Assembly (NCBI GenBank): GCA_035625915.1
Contig: DASPOR010000214.1
Span: forward strand, 1-52,937
Direction of reading: 5' to 3'
Source of the DNA: Alphaproteobacteria bacterium
GTDB taxonomy: Bacteria > Pseudomonadota > Alphaproteobacteria > JACZXZ01
DNA length: 52,937 nt
Numbering within the stretch: the stretch's first letter is position 1; every line of letters starts with the position of its first letter. Of this stretch, positions 17,905-27,401 are shown piece by piece. The notes below the pieces were generated by a model. The model worked only from the letters and a program-made list of their open reading frames with translations. It was not told the origin of the DNA and ran no database searches. The position numbers were made by a program, and so were the translations under genes.

Positions 17905-17997
17905 TCCCCGGCAGAATCGTCGGCTCGCGCCTGGTTCGTTTTTGCGAGTTGGCGTCAGCGAACCAGGTGACGATCTAGCGGCGGTCTTGCAGGCCAT

Positions 17998-19014
17998 TTA
18001 ATAGCCCCGGACCGGATCAACGACGTTTTTCAGCGCTTCACCGCTGCGCAATCGGCGCGCGTTCTCGAAAACAATATCCATGGTTTTGGGCATGTAGTTC
18101 TCAGCGTCGTCTGAGGACACGTGCGGCGTGATCACGAGGTTGGGCGTGCGCCAGAGCGGAGAGGTGGACGGCAACGGCTCCCGCTCGTGAACGTCTATGA
18201 CCGCACCCGAGAGAGTGCCAGACTTAAGCACCTCGGCGAGCACTTCATGGTCGATTGAAGCGGCACGACCAATGTTCATGAAGGCGGCCCCAGGCTTCAT
18301 CAGCGCGAACCGCTCCCGGTTCATGAGCAGTTTCGTCCGAGGCGTCACTGGCACGGACAGGACGACTATGTCGGCCTGTGGCAGCACTTGGTCAAGTTCG
18401 TCTTCGCGAAACATACGATCGACATGGGGATGAGGCGCACCTCTCATCCGAATGCCAAGTACGCGGCATCCAAGAGATTTCGCAGCCTCAGCTACCGTGC
18501 CACCCATGTGGCCGACACCAATGACCAGAACGGTCCGACCTTTAATTCTCGGGGTGAAAATCTGCTCCCAGCGGGATTCTCTTTGGTTCGTCATCATTGC
18601 CGGAAGGCGCGCATGCATCATCAGAAGCGCCATCAATGCGAACTCGCGCAGCTTCTCTACATGGACGCCGCTGTTATTCGTAAGCCGGATTCGGTCAGGT
18701 AACCAATCGAGCGGCAACAGGGGCTCGATTCCCGCACCGTTGATATGTATCCACTGAAGGTTTGGCGCCTGCCGCAAGAGGTCGCGCAGCGGAAATTTGG
18801 GGTCGCGGAGCACGTCGTTGGACGTCACGAGGGCGTTGGCCGTGGCAAGTGGGGTAAGGTCCGCGAGATCGGAGCCCAGGGTCGTGTGAATGTCCGACAT
18901 GCCAGACCTCGACTTGGCCGCGTCGATCAACTCGGTCGTCATACGGAAGACCACCGCGCGCGTGCGCCGCGTCTCGAAATGAATGTGGAAGGTAACGGAC
19001 GTCGCACTCGCCAT
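17998..19014 (-). CDS. D-isomer-specific 2-hydroxyacid dehydrogenase
   Basis: This 338-residue NAD(P)-dependent oxidoreductase interconverts a 2-oxoacid and a D-2-hydroxyacid. The nucleotide-binding motif is VLVIGVGHMGG. The catalytic Arg, Glu and His are visible in NIGRAASID, DVHEREPL and ITPHVSS. The second ATG, at 19014, has GGAG at proper distance; the first, at 19020, has it directly adjacent. It is divergent from the 2-oxoacid dehydrogenase operon, separated by about 200 bases without obvious sites. The particular acid is not evident. Confidence 0.9.
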   Translation of the reverse strand: MASATSVTFHIHFETRRTRAVVFRMTTELIDAAKSRSGMSDIHTTLGSDLADLTPLATANALVTSNDVLRDPKFPLRDLLRQAPNLQWIHINGAGIEPLLPLDWLPDRIRLTNNSGVHVEKLREFALMALLMMHARLPAMMTNQRESRWEQIFTPRIKGRTVLVIGVGHMGGTVAEAAKSLGCRVLGIRMRGAPHPHVDRMFREDELDQVLPQADIVVLSVPVTPRTKLLMNRERFALMKPGAAFMNIGRAASIDHEVLAEVLKSGTLSGAVIDVHEREPLPSTSPLWRTPNLVITPHVSSDDAENYMPKTMDIVFENARRLRSGEALKNVVDPVRGY

Positions 19015-19216
19015 GCGCATCTCCGATCGGGCGCTCGAGGTAATCTAACTTTTGAACAATTGGGCCATTGAGCATGTGGGTCTTGTTCGGTGATCGTCGA
19101 AGCTGAACCAAGCGCAGGCGTAGATCAAGTCGCGATTTGCGCCGATGCGACGATGCGCGCTTGGAAGATTTGGCCTAATCTAGTGCAATTTACTGCATTC
19201 ACAGCGCAGGTGGTCC

Positions 19217-20359
19217 ATGAAGGCTTTCCGGCTTCCAGATCTGGGAGAAGGCCTGCAGGAGGCAGAGATAAGGGAATGGCACGTAGGAGAGGGTGATCAG
19301 GTCAGGTCCGACGATCCGCTCGTCTCAGTCGAAACGGAAAAGGCGGTAGTCGAGGTACCCGCACCTTGGACTGGTCGCATTGGGAAGCTATGCGCCCGTA
19401 CTGGCGAAACCGTCAAAGTCGGAGCGGTGATTGTCGAATTTGAAGATACCTCGGCCACTGCTACTGCAGGTCGTGAACAGCACCTCAGCACCAATAGACC
19501 GTTAATTGAGTTTCCGCCGCTGCGGCCATTCGCGGGTTCAGATCGCATTGTCGCAATGCCCGCGGTGCGGTTGCTTGCGCGAGAACTTGCCGTGGATCTG
19601 ACGACAGTCAAAGGTTCGGGCCCGGAGGGTGCAATCCTGGTCCGCGACCTGGCCGCGGCATTCAGGGCCCGTTCGGGAGTCGAACCGGAACAGATAGGGC
19701 CAGCCGTAACTGAGAGCGACGTCACGGCGGACTATCGTCCGCTCGCCGGAACGAGACGTGCGATGGCGCGAACGATGGCGCGTTCGCACGCCGAGGTTGT
19801 GCCGGCGACCGTTCATGAGGAGGCCACGTTCGCTCCCTCTCGAGTCCGAACGAACCTCACGGTACGGCTGCTTCGCGCGCTTATCGCCGCGATTGAGACC
19901 GAGCCTGTATTGAATGCCTGGTTCGAAATGCACCACGGTCTGAAGATGAATCGCAGGATCGATGTAGGAATTGCCGTCGACACCGCGGACGGCCTTATCG
20001 TACCGGTGCTGAAGGACGTCCAGGGGCGTGATTCAGCAAATCTTCGCGCCGAACTTGACCGTTTGGTTGCGGCGGCACATGCGCGCACGCTGCGCGTCGA
20101 CGAGTTGCGTGGTGCGACTATTACGCTTTCGAACTATGGGATGATCGGCGGCCTCCATGCTACACCGGTCGTCGTACCACCACAGGTCGCAATTCTCGGT
20201 GCAGGGCGGCTCACGCCTCGTGTGCTTGCCCAAGAAGAACGGCCCGTTGTCCGTCCAGTTTTACCGCTTTCCCTTAGCTATGATCATCGGGCGATCACCG
20301 GCGGTGAGGCTGCCCGTTTCATATTGGCCGTGGTCGCGGACCTCGAACGACCGGAATGA
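19217..20359 (+). CDS. 2-oxoacid dehydrogenase E2 component (dihydrolipoyl acyltransferase)
   Basis: This 380-residue protein is the acyltransferase core of a pyruvate- or branched-chain-type dehydrogenase complex. The lipoyl domain covers residues 1-75 with the lipoylated K42 in VETEKAVVEVP. A peripheral-subunit-binding domain follows at about 112-150 (VRLLARELAVDL), and the catalytic domain ends with H357 in SYDHRAITGGEAARF. It is short for an E2 but has one copy of each domain. E1 alpha and beta genes follow after an intervening racemase-like gene. No E3 is in the window, so lipoamide dehydrogenase must come from elsewhere. Confidence 0.93.
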   Translation: MKAFRLPDLGEGLQEAEIREWHVGEGDQVRSDDPLVSVETEKAVVEVPAPWTGRIGKLCARTGETVKVGAVIVEFEDTSATATAGREQHLSTNRPLIEFPPLRPFAGSDRIVAMPAVRLLARELAVDLTTVKGSGPEGAILVRDLAAAFRARSGVEPEQIGPAVTESDVTADYRPLAGTRRAMARTMARSHAEVVPATVHEEATFAPSRVRTNLTVRLLRALIAAIETEPVLNAWFEMHHGLKMNRRIDVGIAVDTADGLIVPVLKDVQGRDSANLRAELDRLVAAAHARTLRVDELRGATITLSNYGMIGGLHATPVVVPPQVAILGAGRLTPRVLAQEERPVVRPVLPLSLSYDHRAITGGEAARFILAVVADLERPE

Positions 20360-20473
20360 CAGAGGCGGCGCACGGGAGGACCGCGGCAATATTGACCCGG
20401 CGTCGTCGTGTTATTAGCATTGGATTTCATCGCAATTCGAAAGTGTGCGCGCGACCACCAGGGAGGGTGTTCC

Positions 20474-21205
20474 ATGCCTAAATATCGCGTGCGCAATGCC
20501 GACACCTACGGGCACGCCATAGGGGTGCTCCTGCTCGATTATCGTGGGCCCTTCATACCGGGCGATGTCGGTAACGCGACGACCTATCGCTATCCGGTTC
20601 TGTTCAAGCTCGTGAAGGGCCTGACGCTCGATCGCGTCTTTGCGGGGGATCCGGAGTGCGAGACCGCTATCGTGGAGGCGGCGAGAGAGCTTGAGGCTTT
20701 CGGTGTGCGCGGCATATCGAGCGATTGCGGATTCCTCATCCAGTACCAGGAGGCCGTGAAAAAGGCAGTCAAAGTGCCGGTATTCATGTCGAGCCTCTTG
20801 CAGATCCCGTTCCTGGCCCAAATGTTCGAACCTTCGCGTCCGGTCGGCTGCATCACGGCCAGCCGCACTAATCTCGGCAACAGGGTACTGGAGCTGGCGG
20901 GGATCAAGAGCGAGATCAACGTGGTCATCCGGGGCATGGAAGATCAGCCGCACTTCAGGCAGGCCATTCTCGAGGAAGCCGGCGACCTCGATTCCGACAT
21001 GATCGAGGCCGAGACGATTGCATGTGCTCAGGACCTGAAGGAGCGGTACCCCGACATGGGCGCCATCGTGTTCGAGTGCTCCATGTTGCCGCCTTACGCG
21101 AAGGCAGTACAGGATGCGACGGGTCTCCCCGTGTTCGATTTCATTACCATGATCAATTACTTCTACGAAGGCGCTCATCGGCGGGCTTATCATGGATATT
21201 ACTGA
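20474..21205 (+). CDS. Asp/Glu/hydantoin racemase superfamily protein
   Basis: This 243-residue protein has the two active-site cysteine positions of cofactor-independent racemases and maleate isomerases: one in SSDCGFLIQYQ and one in VFECSMLPPYA. These form opposing acid/base residues in the family. The ATG at 20474 follows GGGAGGG. It lies between the E2 and E1 genes of a 2-oxoacid dehydrogenase, only 26 bases before E1 alpha, so it is probably co-transcribed. A role in delivering the right isomer of an amino or hydroxy acid to the complex is possible; its substrate is unknown. Confidence 0.8.
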   Translation: MPKYRVRNADTYGHAIGVLLLDYRGPFIPGDVGNATTYRYPVLFKLVKGLTLDRVFAGDPECETAIVEAARELEAFGVRGISSDCGFLIQYQEAVKKAVKVPVFMSSLLQIPFLAQMFEPSRPVGCITASRTNLGNRVLELAGIKSEINVVIRGMEDQPHFRQAILEEAGDLDSDMIEAETIACAQDLKERYPDMGAIVFECSMLPPYAKAVQDATGLPVFDFITMINYFYEGAHRRAYHGYY

Positions 21206-21231
21206 TCGGTAGGCTGCGACCGGAGAAACGA

Positions 21232-22335
21232 ATGGCGGAAGGCCAGACGGGAAAGCCCGATACGCTTGTTGCAGCGTTCGAAATCCGACGTCGGCAATAC
21301 CTCGATGAGCATGGCATTGCCGTGGCCACACTTCCCGCAAGCGCTGCCGATCCGCAATTTCTCAAGCGACTCTATCGCGCGATGTCTCAGGCACGCGCCT
21401 TCGATGCCAAATGCGTGAACTTGCAACGCACTGGCCGTCTCGGCACGTACGCGACTGCACTTGGCCAGGAGGCAGTACCAGTTGGCGTTGCATCTGCCAT
21501 GCGAGAGCGAGATGTGCTCGTGCCCTCTTATCGAGAAGGGGGTGCTCAGATTTGGCGCGGCGTTCGGATGGACGAGCTATTGATCTACTGGGGTGGCGAT
21601 GAAAGTGGCAATGCCTACGCCGACCCGCGCGTGAGGCACGATCTGCCGGTTTGCATCACCGTTGGCAATCACGCCCTCCATGCCGCAGGTGTGGCCACAG
21701 CGTTCAAACTCAGAGGCGAGGATCGTACCGCTGTCTGTGTGTTCGGTGACGGGGCCACGTCGAAAGGCGATGTCTATGAGGCATTCAATGTCGCAGGTGC
21801 GTGGTCGCTGCCGGTCGTATTCGTCATTACCAATAATGGCTGGGCTATTTCGACCCCGCTCGAGCGGCAAACGGCTGCAAAAACGCTCGCCCAGAAGGGA
21901 CTAGCCGGCGGACTTCAGGTTCTTCAAGTCGACGGAAATGACGTGATCGCCGTTCACGACGCCATGCAGGAGGCGCTCGAGTTCGCCCGCGCAGGAGTCG
22001 GGGCGAGCCTCATCGAATGTTTGACCTACCGTCTGAACGATCACAACACGGCTGACGACTCGACGCGCTATCGCGAACACGCCGAGGTCGAGGCGCGCTG
22101 GCCCTATTGCCCGCTGAAACGGATGCGCGCATTCCTCGAAAATCGGGGCTTATGGTCCGAAGTTGACGAGGAGGCCTTGCAGGCGGAGTTGGCATCCTCG
22201 ATCGAGCACAGCGTCGCCCTCTATCTCGCCCATACCGCGCCCGCGGTTGATAGTATGTTTGCTTATCTTCATGCCGAACTGCCGGCCGCCTACTTGGCCC
22301 AGCAGGCGGATGCGCTGCAACACGTCGATGGCTGA
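21232..22335 (+). CDS. 2-oxoacid dehydrogenase E1 component, alpha subunit
   Basis: This 367-residue ThDP-binding subunit decarboxylates a 2-oxoacid and passes the acyl group to E2 lipoate. The ThDP motif is GDGATSKGDVYEAFN with D173, ending in FVITNNGWAIS. The N-terminal extension and the RYREHAEVEARWPYCPLKRM region suggest the pyruvate or branched-chain group. The ATG at 21232 follows CGGAGAAAC. Its last eight bases overlap the E1 beta start (ATGGCTGA), so the two are translated together. Confidence 0.92.
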   Translation: MAEGQTGKPDTLVAAFEIRRRQYLDEHGIAVATLPASAADPQFLKRLYRAMSQARAFDAKCVNLQRTGRLGTYATALGQEAVPVGVASAMRERDVLVPSYREGGAQIWRGVRMDELLIYWGGDESGNAYADPRVRHDLPVCITVGNHALHAAGVATAFKLRGEDRTAVCVFGDGATSKGDVYEAFNVAGAWSLPVVFVITNNGWAISTPLERQTAAKTLAQKGLAGGLQVLQVDGNDVIAVHDAMQEALEFARAGVGASLIECLTYRLNDHNTADDSTRYREHAEVEARWPYCPLKRMRAFLENRGLWSEVDEEALQAELASSIEHSVALYLAHTAPAVDSMFAYLHAELPAAYLAQQADALQHVDG

Positions 22336-23308
22336 AGTCAACGTCATCCAAGCGATCAACATGGCTTTGAGGCGCGCACTCGAGGACGATCCAGCGGTTG
22401 TGATCTTCGGGCAGGACGTTGGTGTTCATGGCGGGGTGTTCCGTGCGACGGAAGGCCTCTACCAGCGATACGGCGGCAAACGAGTGCTCGACACGCCACT
22501 GGCCGAGACAATGATTGGAGGCCTTGCAGTCGGCATGTCGACACAAGGAATGAAACCCGTCTGCGAAATCCAGTTTCAAGGTTTCCTCTATCCCGTGCTC
22601 GACAATCTCGCAAACCATGCCTCTCGATTGCGCACGCGCACGCGGGGGCGGATTAGCTGCCCGATCGTGCTCCGGGTGACCCATGGCGGCGGCGTCCAGG
22701 CACCCGAGCATCATTCTGAGGCTATCGAGTCGATCCTGGCTCATATTCCGGGCCTTAGGGTGGTCATTCCATCCACGCCGGCAAAGGCCTACGGGCTTTT
22801 GCTGTCGGCGATCCGCGATCCAGACCCCGTTATTTTCCTTGAGCCGACGCGCCTCTACCGATCAGTGAAGGCAAACGTGGAAGATAGCGGCGATGGCTGG
22901 CCGCTCGATTGTTGCGACGTGGTGCGCGAAGGGGACGACCTGACCCTCGTCGCGTGGGGTGCGATGATGCAGGAAACGCTTGCGGCAGCGTCAACACTCG
23001 CCGAACGCGGGGTGTCGGCCGAAGTCATCGACGTCGCCACGATAAAGCCCTTCGATGCGGAGACTGTGCTCCGCTCGGTCTCCAAGACGGGGCGCTGCGT
23101 GATCGTCCACGAGGCGGCCCGCACGGCTGGATTCGGCGCGGAAATCGCAGCAATCCTCGCAGAACGAGCAATGACGGCGCTTTTGGCGCCAGTTGGGCGG
23201 GTCACCGGCTACGATGTCGTCATGCCGCTTCCGAAACTCGAGAAGCGATATCTTCCAACAACCGGTCGTATCCTCGCTGCTTGCGAGCGGTCGCTCGCAT
23301 GGGGGTGA
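22328..23308 (+). CDS. 2-oxoacid dehydrogenase E1 component, beta subunit
   Basis: This 326-residue subunit completes the heterotetrameric E1. Its start MAEVNVIQAINMALRRALED and the FGQDVGVHGGVFRAT segment are typical of E1 beta, and the C-terminal transketolase-like domain shows VHEAARTAGFGAEIAA. The ATG overlaps the alpha-subunit stop by eight bases. Pyruvate, branched-chain 2-oxoacids and acetoin are all used by close relatives, and the sequence alone does not decide among them. The gene meets a convergent SDR gene eight bases later. Confidence 0.92.
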   Translation: MAEVNVIQAINMALRRALEDDPAVVIFGQDVGVHGGVFRATEGLYQRYGGKRVLDTPLAETMIGGLAVGMSTQGMKPVCEIQFQGFLYPVLDNLANHASRLRTRTRGRISCPIVLRVTHGGGVQAPEHHSEAIESILAHIPGLRVVIPSTPAKAYGLLLSAIRDPDPVIFLEPTRLYRSVKANVEDSGDGWPLDCCDVVREGDDLTLVAWGAMMQETLAAASTLAERGVSAEVIDVATIKPFDAETVLRSVSKTGRCVIVHEAARTAGFGAEIAAILAERAMTALLAPVGRVTGYDVVMPLPKLEKRYLPTTGRILAACERSLAWG

Positions 23309-23316
23309 CCCAGCAC

Positions 23317-24081
23317 TCATGCGCTAAGGCCACCGTCCACGACAATCGTCTCGCCCGTAACGTAGCCTGCTCCCGCGCAAAGGAAGAGGATGACTTCGGC
23401 ATAGTCCGCGGGCGTGCCGGCCCGCTTGAGCGGCACGCTCGCAATTGCCCGGCCCATCCATTCAGGGTCCCATTTGCATTCCCACGCAGACCCGTGGACG
23501 ATCCCCGGAGCGATCGCATTCACGCGAACTTCGGGGGCAAGGCCACGTGCGAGTTCTTTGGTCATGTTGACGAGGGCGGCTTTTGTCGCGCAATAGACCG
23601 AGCTGCTGCCGCCGCCGGCGAATGCGGAAATCGACGCTGTATTAACGACGGCGCCATGGGCGGCCCTGAGGTGCGGTGCTGCTGCCTTCGTGCAGCGAAA
23701 TGGTCCAAGGAGATTGACGGACAATAGCCGCTGCCAGAACGCTTCCGTCTGGCGGTGAAGATCGCTTGGCGAAATTGGATGCGGGGTGCCGGGCGTTGCC
23801 GCGTTATTGATCAGGTAATCGAGCCGACCCAGCTTGGCGACGGTCGTTTGCACCATTGATTTCGCGTCCTCAGGGTCGCCGACATCGCCTGGGGCGGCCA
23901 CCGCCTTATGGCCTTCGGCACAAAGTTGCTCGACTTCGGATGCCAAAGTGGCGTTTTGCGGCAGATCGTTCAATGCCACGTAGGCTCCCATTCGCGCCAA
24001 TAGCGTCGCCGTCGCCAGCCCGATTCCTGCGGCAGCGCCGGTTACGAGTGCTGCCTTGCCGCTCAGGTCCGTCGCAAGCAT
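23317..24081 (-). CDS. Short-chain dehydrogenase/reductase
   Basis: This 254-residue classical SDR has the cofactor motif TGAAAGIG, the structural NNAA, and the catalytic serine plus YCATK. It ends with the typical GYVTGETIVVDGGLSA. The ATG at 24081 follows GAGGTG and is preferred over an in-frame TTG six codons upstream. It is convergent with the E1 beta gene. It is a generic alcohol/ketone oxidoreductase; no substrate can be assigned. Confidence 0.9.
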   Translation of the reverse strand: MLATDLSGKAALVTGAAAGIGLATATLLARMGAYVALNDLPQNATLASEVEQLCAEGHKAVAAPGDVGDPEDAKSMVQTTVAKLGRLDYLINNAATPGTPHPISPSDLHRQTEAFWQRLLSVNLLGPFRCTKAAAPHLRAAHGAVVNTASISAFAGGGSSSVYCATKAALVNMTKELARGLAPEVRVNAIAPGIVHGSAWECKWDPEWMGRAIASVPLKRAGTPADYAEVILFLCAGAGYVTGETIVVDGGLSA

Positions 24082-24210
24082 CTGCGCACCTCGCTGCAAA
24101 AGGTCATGACCAAGTGCAGGTTATCGTACTGCGTTAACGCGGCGGAATCATCGACTCCGCCACGCGAGACCTAGATTGACAGAACGACTCCCCAGCGCGA
24201 ACAATGTCGA

Positions 24211-26553
24211 ATGGCAAGGGGGGGAATAGGGGAACGACTCCTCCGCAAGGAGGACGCGCGATTTCTTGAGGGCCGGGGCCAGTACGTTGCCGACATCGTC
24301 CTTCCGGGCATGATGCATGCAGCGTTCTTGCGCAGCCCCCACGCCCACGCGCGTCTCAAGTCCGTGCGCAAACCTCGTGGACAGGACAATCGGGTCTTTG
24401 TCGCCGCCGATCTCGATGGCATCAGGGCAATCCGCTCAAGTCCAAACTTTGCAGGATTCAAAGCGGCTGATTTCCCGGTTCTGGCGGTTGGCAAGGTCCG
24501 CTATGCCGGCGAGGCGGTTGCCATGGCGGTGGCGGAAACAGCCGCCGTCGCCGAGGACCTGATCCACGAAACCGCGGCCGACTATGAACCGCTCGAGGCG
24601 GTCGTCGACATGAAACGTGCCCTCGATCCGACGTCGCCGCGCGTTCACGATGAGTGGGCCGACAATCTCTTCTGCGAGTCGCGGTTCGATTGGGGCGATA
24701 TGGACGCGGCGATTAAGTCGGCCAAGCATGTGATTACGCGGGAATTCCGCATGAACCGCCAGACCCCAATGCCGCTAGAGGGGCGTGCATGCCTTGCTTA
24801 CGAGGATAAGCGGACCGGCGAGATATCGGTTTACGTCTCGCACCAGCTACCGGTGCCCATTCAAATCGGTCTCGCCAACTTTCTTGGATTGAGCCAGCGG
24901 CGCATCCGCGTTATCTCACCGGACGTTGGTGGTGCGTTCGGGCTCAAGACATACCTCGATGGAGAGACGATTGCGGTTACATGGGCGGCGTTGCGGCTTG
25001 GCCGACCGGTTCGATGGGTCCAGGATCGGTATGAGCACCTCGTCTGCGACGCCAACTGTAGGGATCACTGGTATCGGGTGACCGGCTACGCCGACGAGTC
25101 CGCAAAGATTCTTGCCATCGACTGCGAGGCTTGGTGCGACACCGGCGCATACTCGCCGTGGCCCTGGCCCGCTGGAATCGAGGCGGGCACCGCACCCGGC
25201 AATATTCAGGGCCCATACGACGTAAAGGCGGTACGAGGACGTGCCGTGACCGTGGCCACCAACAAGCCGCCTTCCCAACCCTATCGCGGCGTCGCGCGCC
25301 CCGGTGCGTGCTTCGCGCATGAGACAATGATAGACGCGCTCGCCCACGTGGTCGGGCTCGAGCCGCATGAAGTAAGGCTTCGCAATCTCGTCCGTCCCGA
25401 GCAGATGCCGTACCGGACCATTTCACGCAAGCTTCTTGATAGCGGCGACTATCCCGAAGCGATGCGACGTGCTGCGGAACTTATCCGCGTTGAGGCCGTG
25501 CGTGAGCGGCAGAAGCGTGGTGAGCCCGATGGGCGGCTCATAGGGCTCGGCTTTGCCGCCTTTTACGAACAGACTGCCTATGGCACGGGTCCATTTGGTT
25601 ATTCCGCATGGGGCATTGAATTGGTTCCAGGACTCGAGCCGGCGACCGCGCGGCTTACTGGCGATGGGGAACTCGTTGTCGACGTCGGCGTCCATTCCGA
25701 CGGTCAAGGTCACGAGACGATTTTCGCTCAAATCGCTGCGGAGGTTCTCGGCATCCACCCGGACAAAATCACCGTGCGATATGGCGATACATCGATCTCG
25801 CCTGTCGGGACGGGCACCTACACCTCGCGCAGCACGGTTTCGGCCGGTGGTGCAGTCGTGACTGCTTGCAAGCTCCTACGAAAATCTCTTGCCCGGATCG
25901 GCGCGCATCTTCTGCAGGCGAAGGAATCGGAGGTTGAAATTCGCGACGGCCATGTAGTTTGTCCGCATGGCAGCGTCTCTTTCGCCGAGATCGGCCGTGC
26001 CTGGTACCATCATCCTGAGGAACTGCCGGCCGATGTCGATCCACAAGGCCTTACAGCTATCGCGGGCTACAAAGCGATCGACGGCGGCGTTTTTTCATAC
26101 TCGGTCCACGGCGTCACGGTCGCCGTCGATCCGGAGATCGGCACTGTCGAGATCCTCGATTACGTGATCGTCGAGGATTGCGGGCGCATGGTGAACCCGT
26201 TACTGGTCGAAGGTCAGGTGATCGGCGGTCTCGCGGCGGGCATCGGCAACGCGCTTTTCGAGGAATCGACTTATAACGAGCAGGGCCAACCCTTGGCGGC
26301 CACGCTTGCCGACTATCGTGTACCCGGTGCCGCGGCGATCCCGGACGTTCGTATCGTGCACATGGAAACACCGTCACCTTTCTCGGAGTTTGGCATGAAG
26401 GGTGTTGGCGAGTCCGGTGCGATCGGCCCACCCGCTGCGATCGCCAACGCGGTCAACGACGCGCTTCGCGCATTGGGCGTTGAAATCCTGGAAACGCCGA
26501 TGACTCCCAAACGCGTTCTCGATGCGACTCGGCAAAGGCCGTCACGCTCATGA
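24211..26553 (+). CDS. Molybdenum hydroxylase, large (molybdopterin-binding) subunit
   Basis: This is the 780-residue catalytic subunit of a xanthine dehydrogenase / aldehyde oxidase / CoxL family enzyme that hydroxylates a carbon with water. The catalytic glutamate is E734 in GMKGVGESGAIGPPAAIAN. The loop QPYRGVARPGACFAHE replaces the AYxCSFR of form I CO dehydrogenase, so this is not a CO oxidiser. VGTGTYTSRSTVSAGGA lines the cofactor. The ribosome site is weak. It overlaps the medium-subunit gene by ATGA. N-heterocycles, aldehydes and purines are candidate substrates. Confidence 0.93.
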   Translation: MARGGIGERLLRKEDARFLEGRGQYVADIVLPGMMHAAFLRSPHAHARLKSVRKPRGQDNRVFVAADLDGIRAIRSSPNFAGFKAADFPVLAVGKVRYAGEAVAMAVAETAAVAEDLIHETAADYEPLEAVVDMKRALDPTSPRVHDEWADNLFCESRFDWGDMDAAIKSAKHVITREFRMNRQTPMPLEGRACLAYEDKRTGEISVYVSHQLPVPIQIGLANFLGLSQRRIRVISPDVGGAFGLKTYLDGETIAVTWAALRLGRPVRWVQDRYEHLVCDANCRDHWYRVTGYADESAKILAIDCEAWCDTGAYSPWPWPAGIEAGTAPGNIQGPYDVKAVRGRAVTVATNKPPSQPYRGVARPGACFAHETMIDALAHVVGLEPHEVRLRNLVRPEQMPYRTISRKLLDSGDYPEAMRRAAELIRVEAVRERQKRGEPDGRLIGLGFAAFYEQTAYGTGPFGYSAWGIELVPGLEPATARLTGDGELVVDVGVHSDGQGHETIFAQIAAEVLGIHPDKITVRYGDTSISPVGTGTYTSRSTVSAGGAVVTACKLLRKSLARIGAHLLQAKESEVEIRDGHVVCPHGSVSFAEIGRAWYHHPEELPADVDPQGLTAIAGYKAIDGGVFSYSVHGVTVAVDPEIGTVEILDYVIVEDCGRMVNPLLVEGQVIGGLAAGIGNALFEESTYNEQGQPLAATLADYRVPGAAAIPDVRIVHMETPSPFSEFGMKGVGESGAIGPPAAIANAVNDALRALGVEILETPMTPKRVLDATRQRPSRS

Positions 26554-27401
26554 AGCCCGCCAAATTCGAATATACGCGGCCGAACTCAATCGAAGAAGCA
26601 CTGCACCTTCTTGCGGGCAGCGCTGGACGAGGCCGCTTGCTAGCCGGCGGCCAGTCGCTAGGGCCGATGCTTAATTTGCGACTCGCGATGCCTGAGCTGG
26701 TTATCGATATTGGTCGAATCCAGGAGTTGCAGCGCGTCGAAGAAACGAGCGACGAAATCATTCTTGGCGCTGGAATCTGCCACGCCGACATAGAGGACGG
26801 CCGTGTCGTCGACGTCGCGCGTGGCCTATTGAGGCGGGTCGCAGGAGGCATCGCACATCGCGCGGTGCGCAATCGTGGGACGATCGGAGGTAGCCTCGCC
26901 CATGCCGATCCGGCAGCGGATTGGCCGCCGACGATGATCGCGTTGGATGCTGCACTCGATATCCGAAGCGTGCGGGGCGCTCGTAGAATGCAGGTTGCCG
27001 ATTTCGTGACTGGTCCGCTAACGACGGCACTGGCGGAGGACGAAATGATCACGGCGATCCGTCTGAGGCGCTTCGACGCTGCGCTGTGCTGGGGGCATTG
27101 CAAGATTTCCGCAAAGCCAGGCGACTTCGCCGAAGCCGTCGCCATCGTGGCGATTGACCGCGCGCGCAACTCAGTGCGAGCCGTACTTGCCGGGCGTGCC
27201 CAGGCACCTACGATCATGCCTCTGACCGCGCGACGCATCGCCGAAAAACCGGGATGGACCAGCATCGATGGTCCTGCGATCAAGGAGGCGGTCCGTACCG
27301 ACATTCACAGCGGCGCATCTGTGGCGCCGTTGCCGTTTTACGACCTCGCGCTGTTTGAAGCGAGCATGGCACGGGCCGCACGCGAGGCTCTAGCCGCATG
27401 A
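26550..27401 (+). CDS. Molybdenum hydroxylase, medium (FAD-binding) subunit
   Basis: This 283-residue FAD subunit passes electrons from the Fe-S clusters to the acceptor. The flavin motifs are AGGQSLGPMLNLRLA near residue 31 and TIGGSLAHADPAADWPP near residue 111. The start ATG overlaps the large-subunit stop and its own stop overlaps the small-subunit start, both as ATGA. The large-medium-small order differs from the medium-small-large order of classical cox operons. Confidence 0.93.
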   Translation: MKPAKFEYTRPNSIEEALHLLAGSAGRGRLLAGGQSLGPMLNLRLAMPELVIDIGRIQELQRVEETSDEIILGAGICHADIEDGRVVDVARGLLRRVAGGIAHRAVRNRGTIGGSLAHADPAADWPPTMIALDAALDIRSVRGARRMQVADFVTGPLTTALAEDEMITAIRLRRFDAALCWGHCKISAKPGDFAEAVAIVAIDRARNSVRAVLAGRAQAPTIMPLTARRIAEKPGWTSIDGPAIKEAVRTDIHSGASVAPLPFYDLALFEASMARAAREALAA

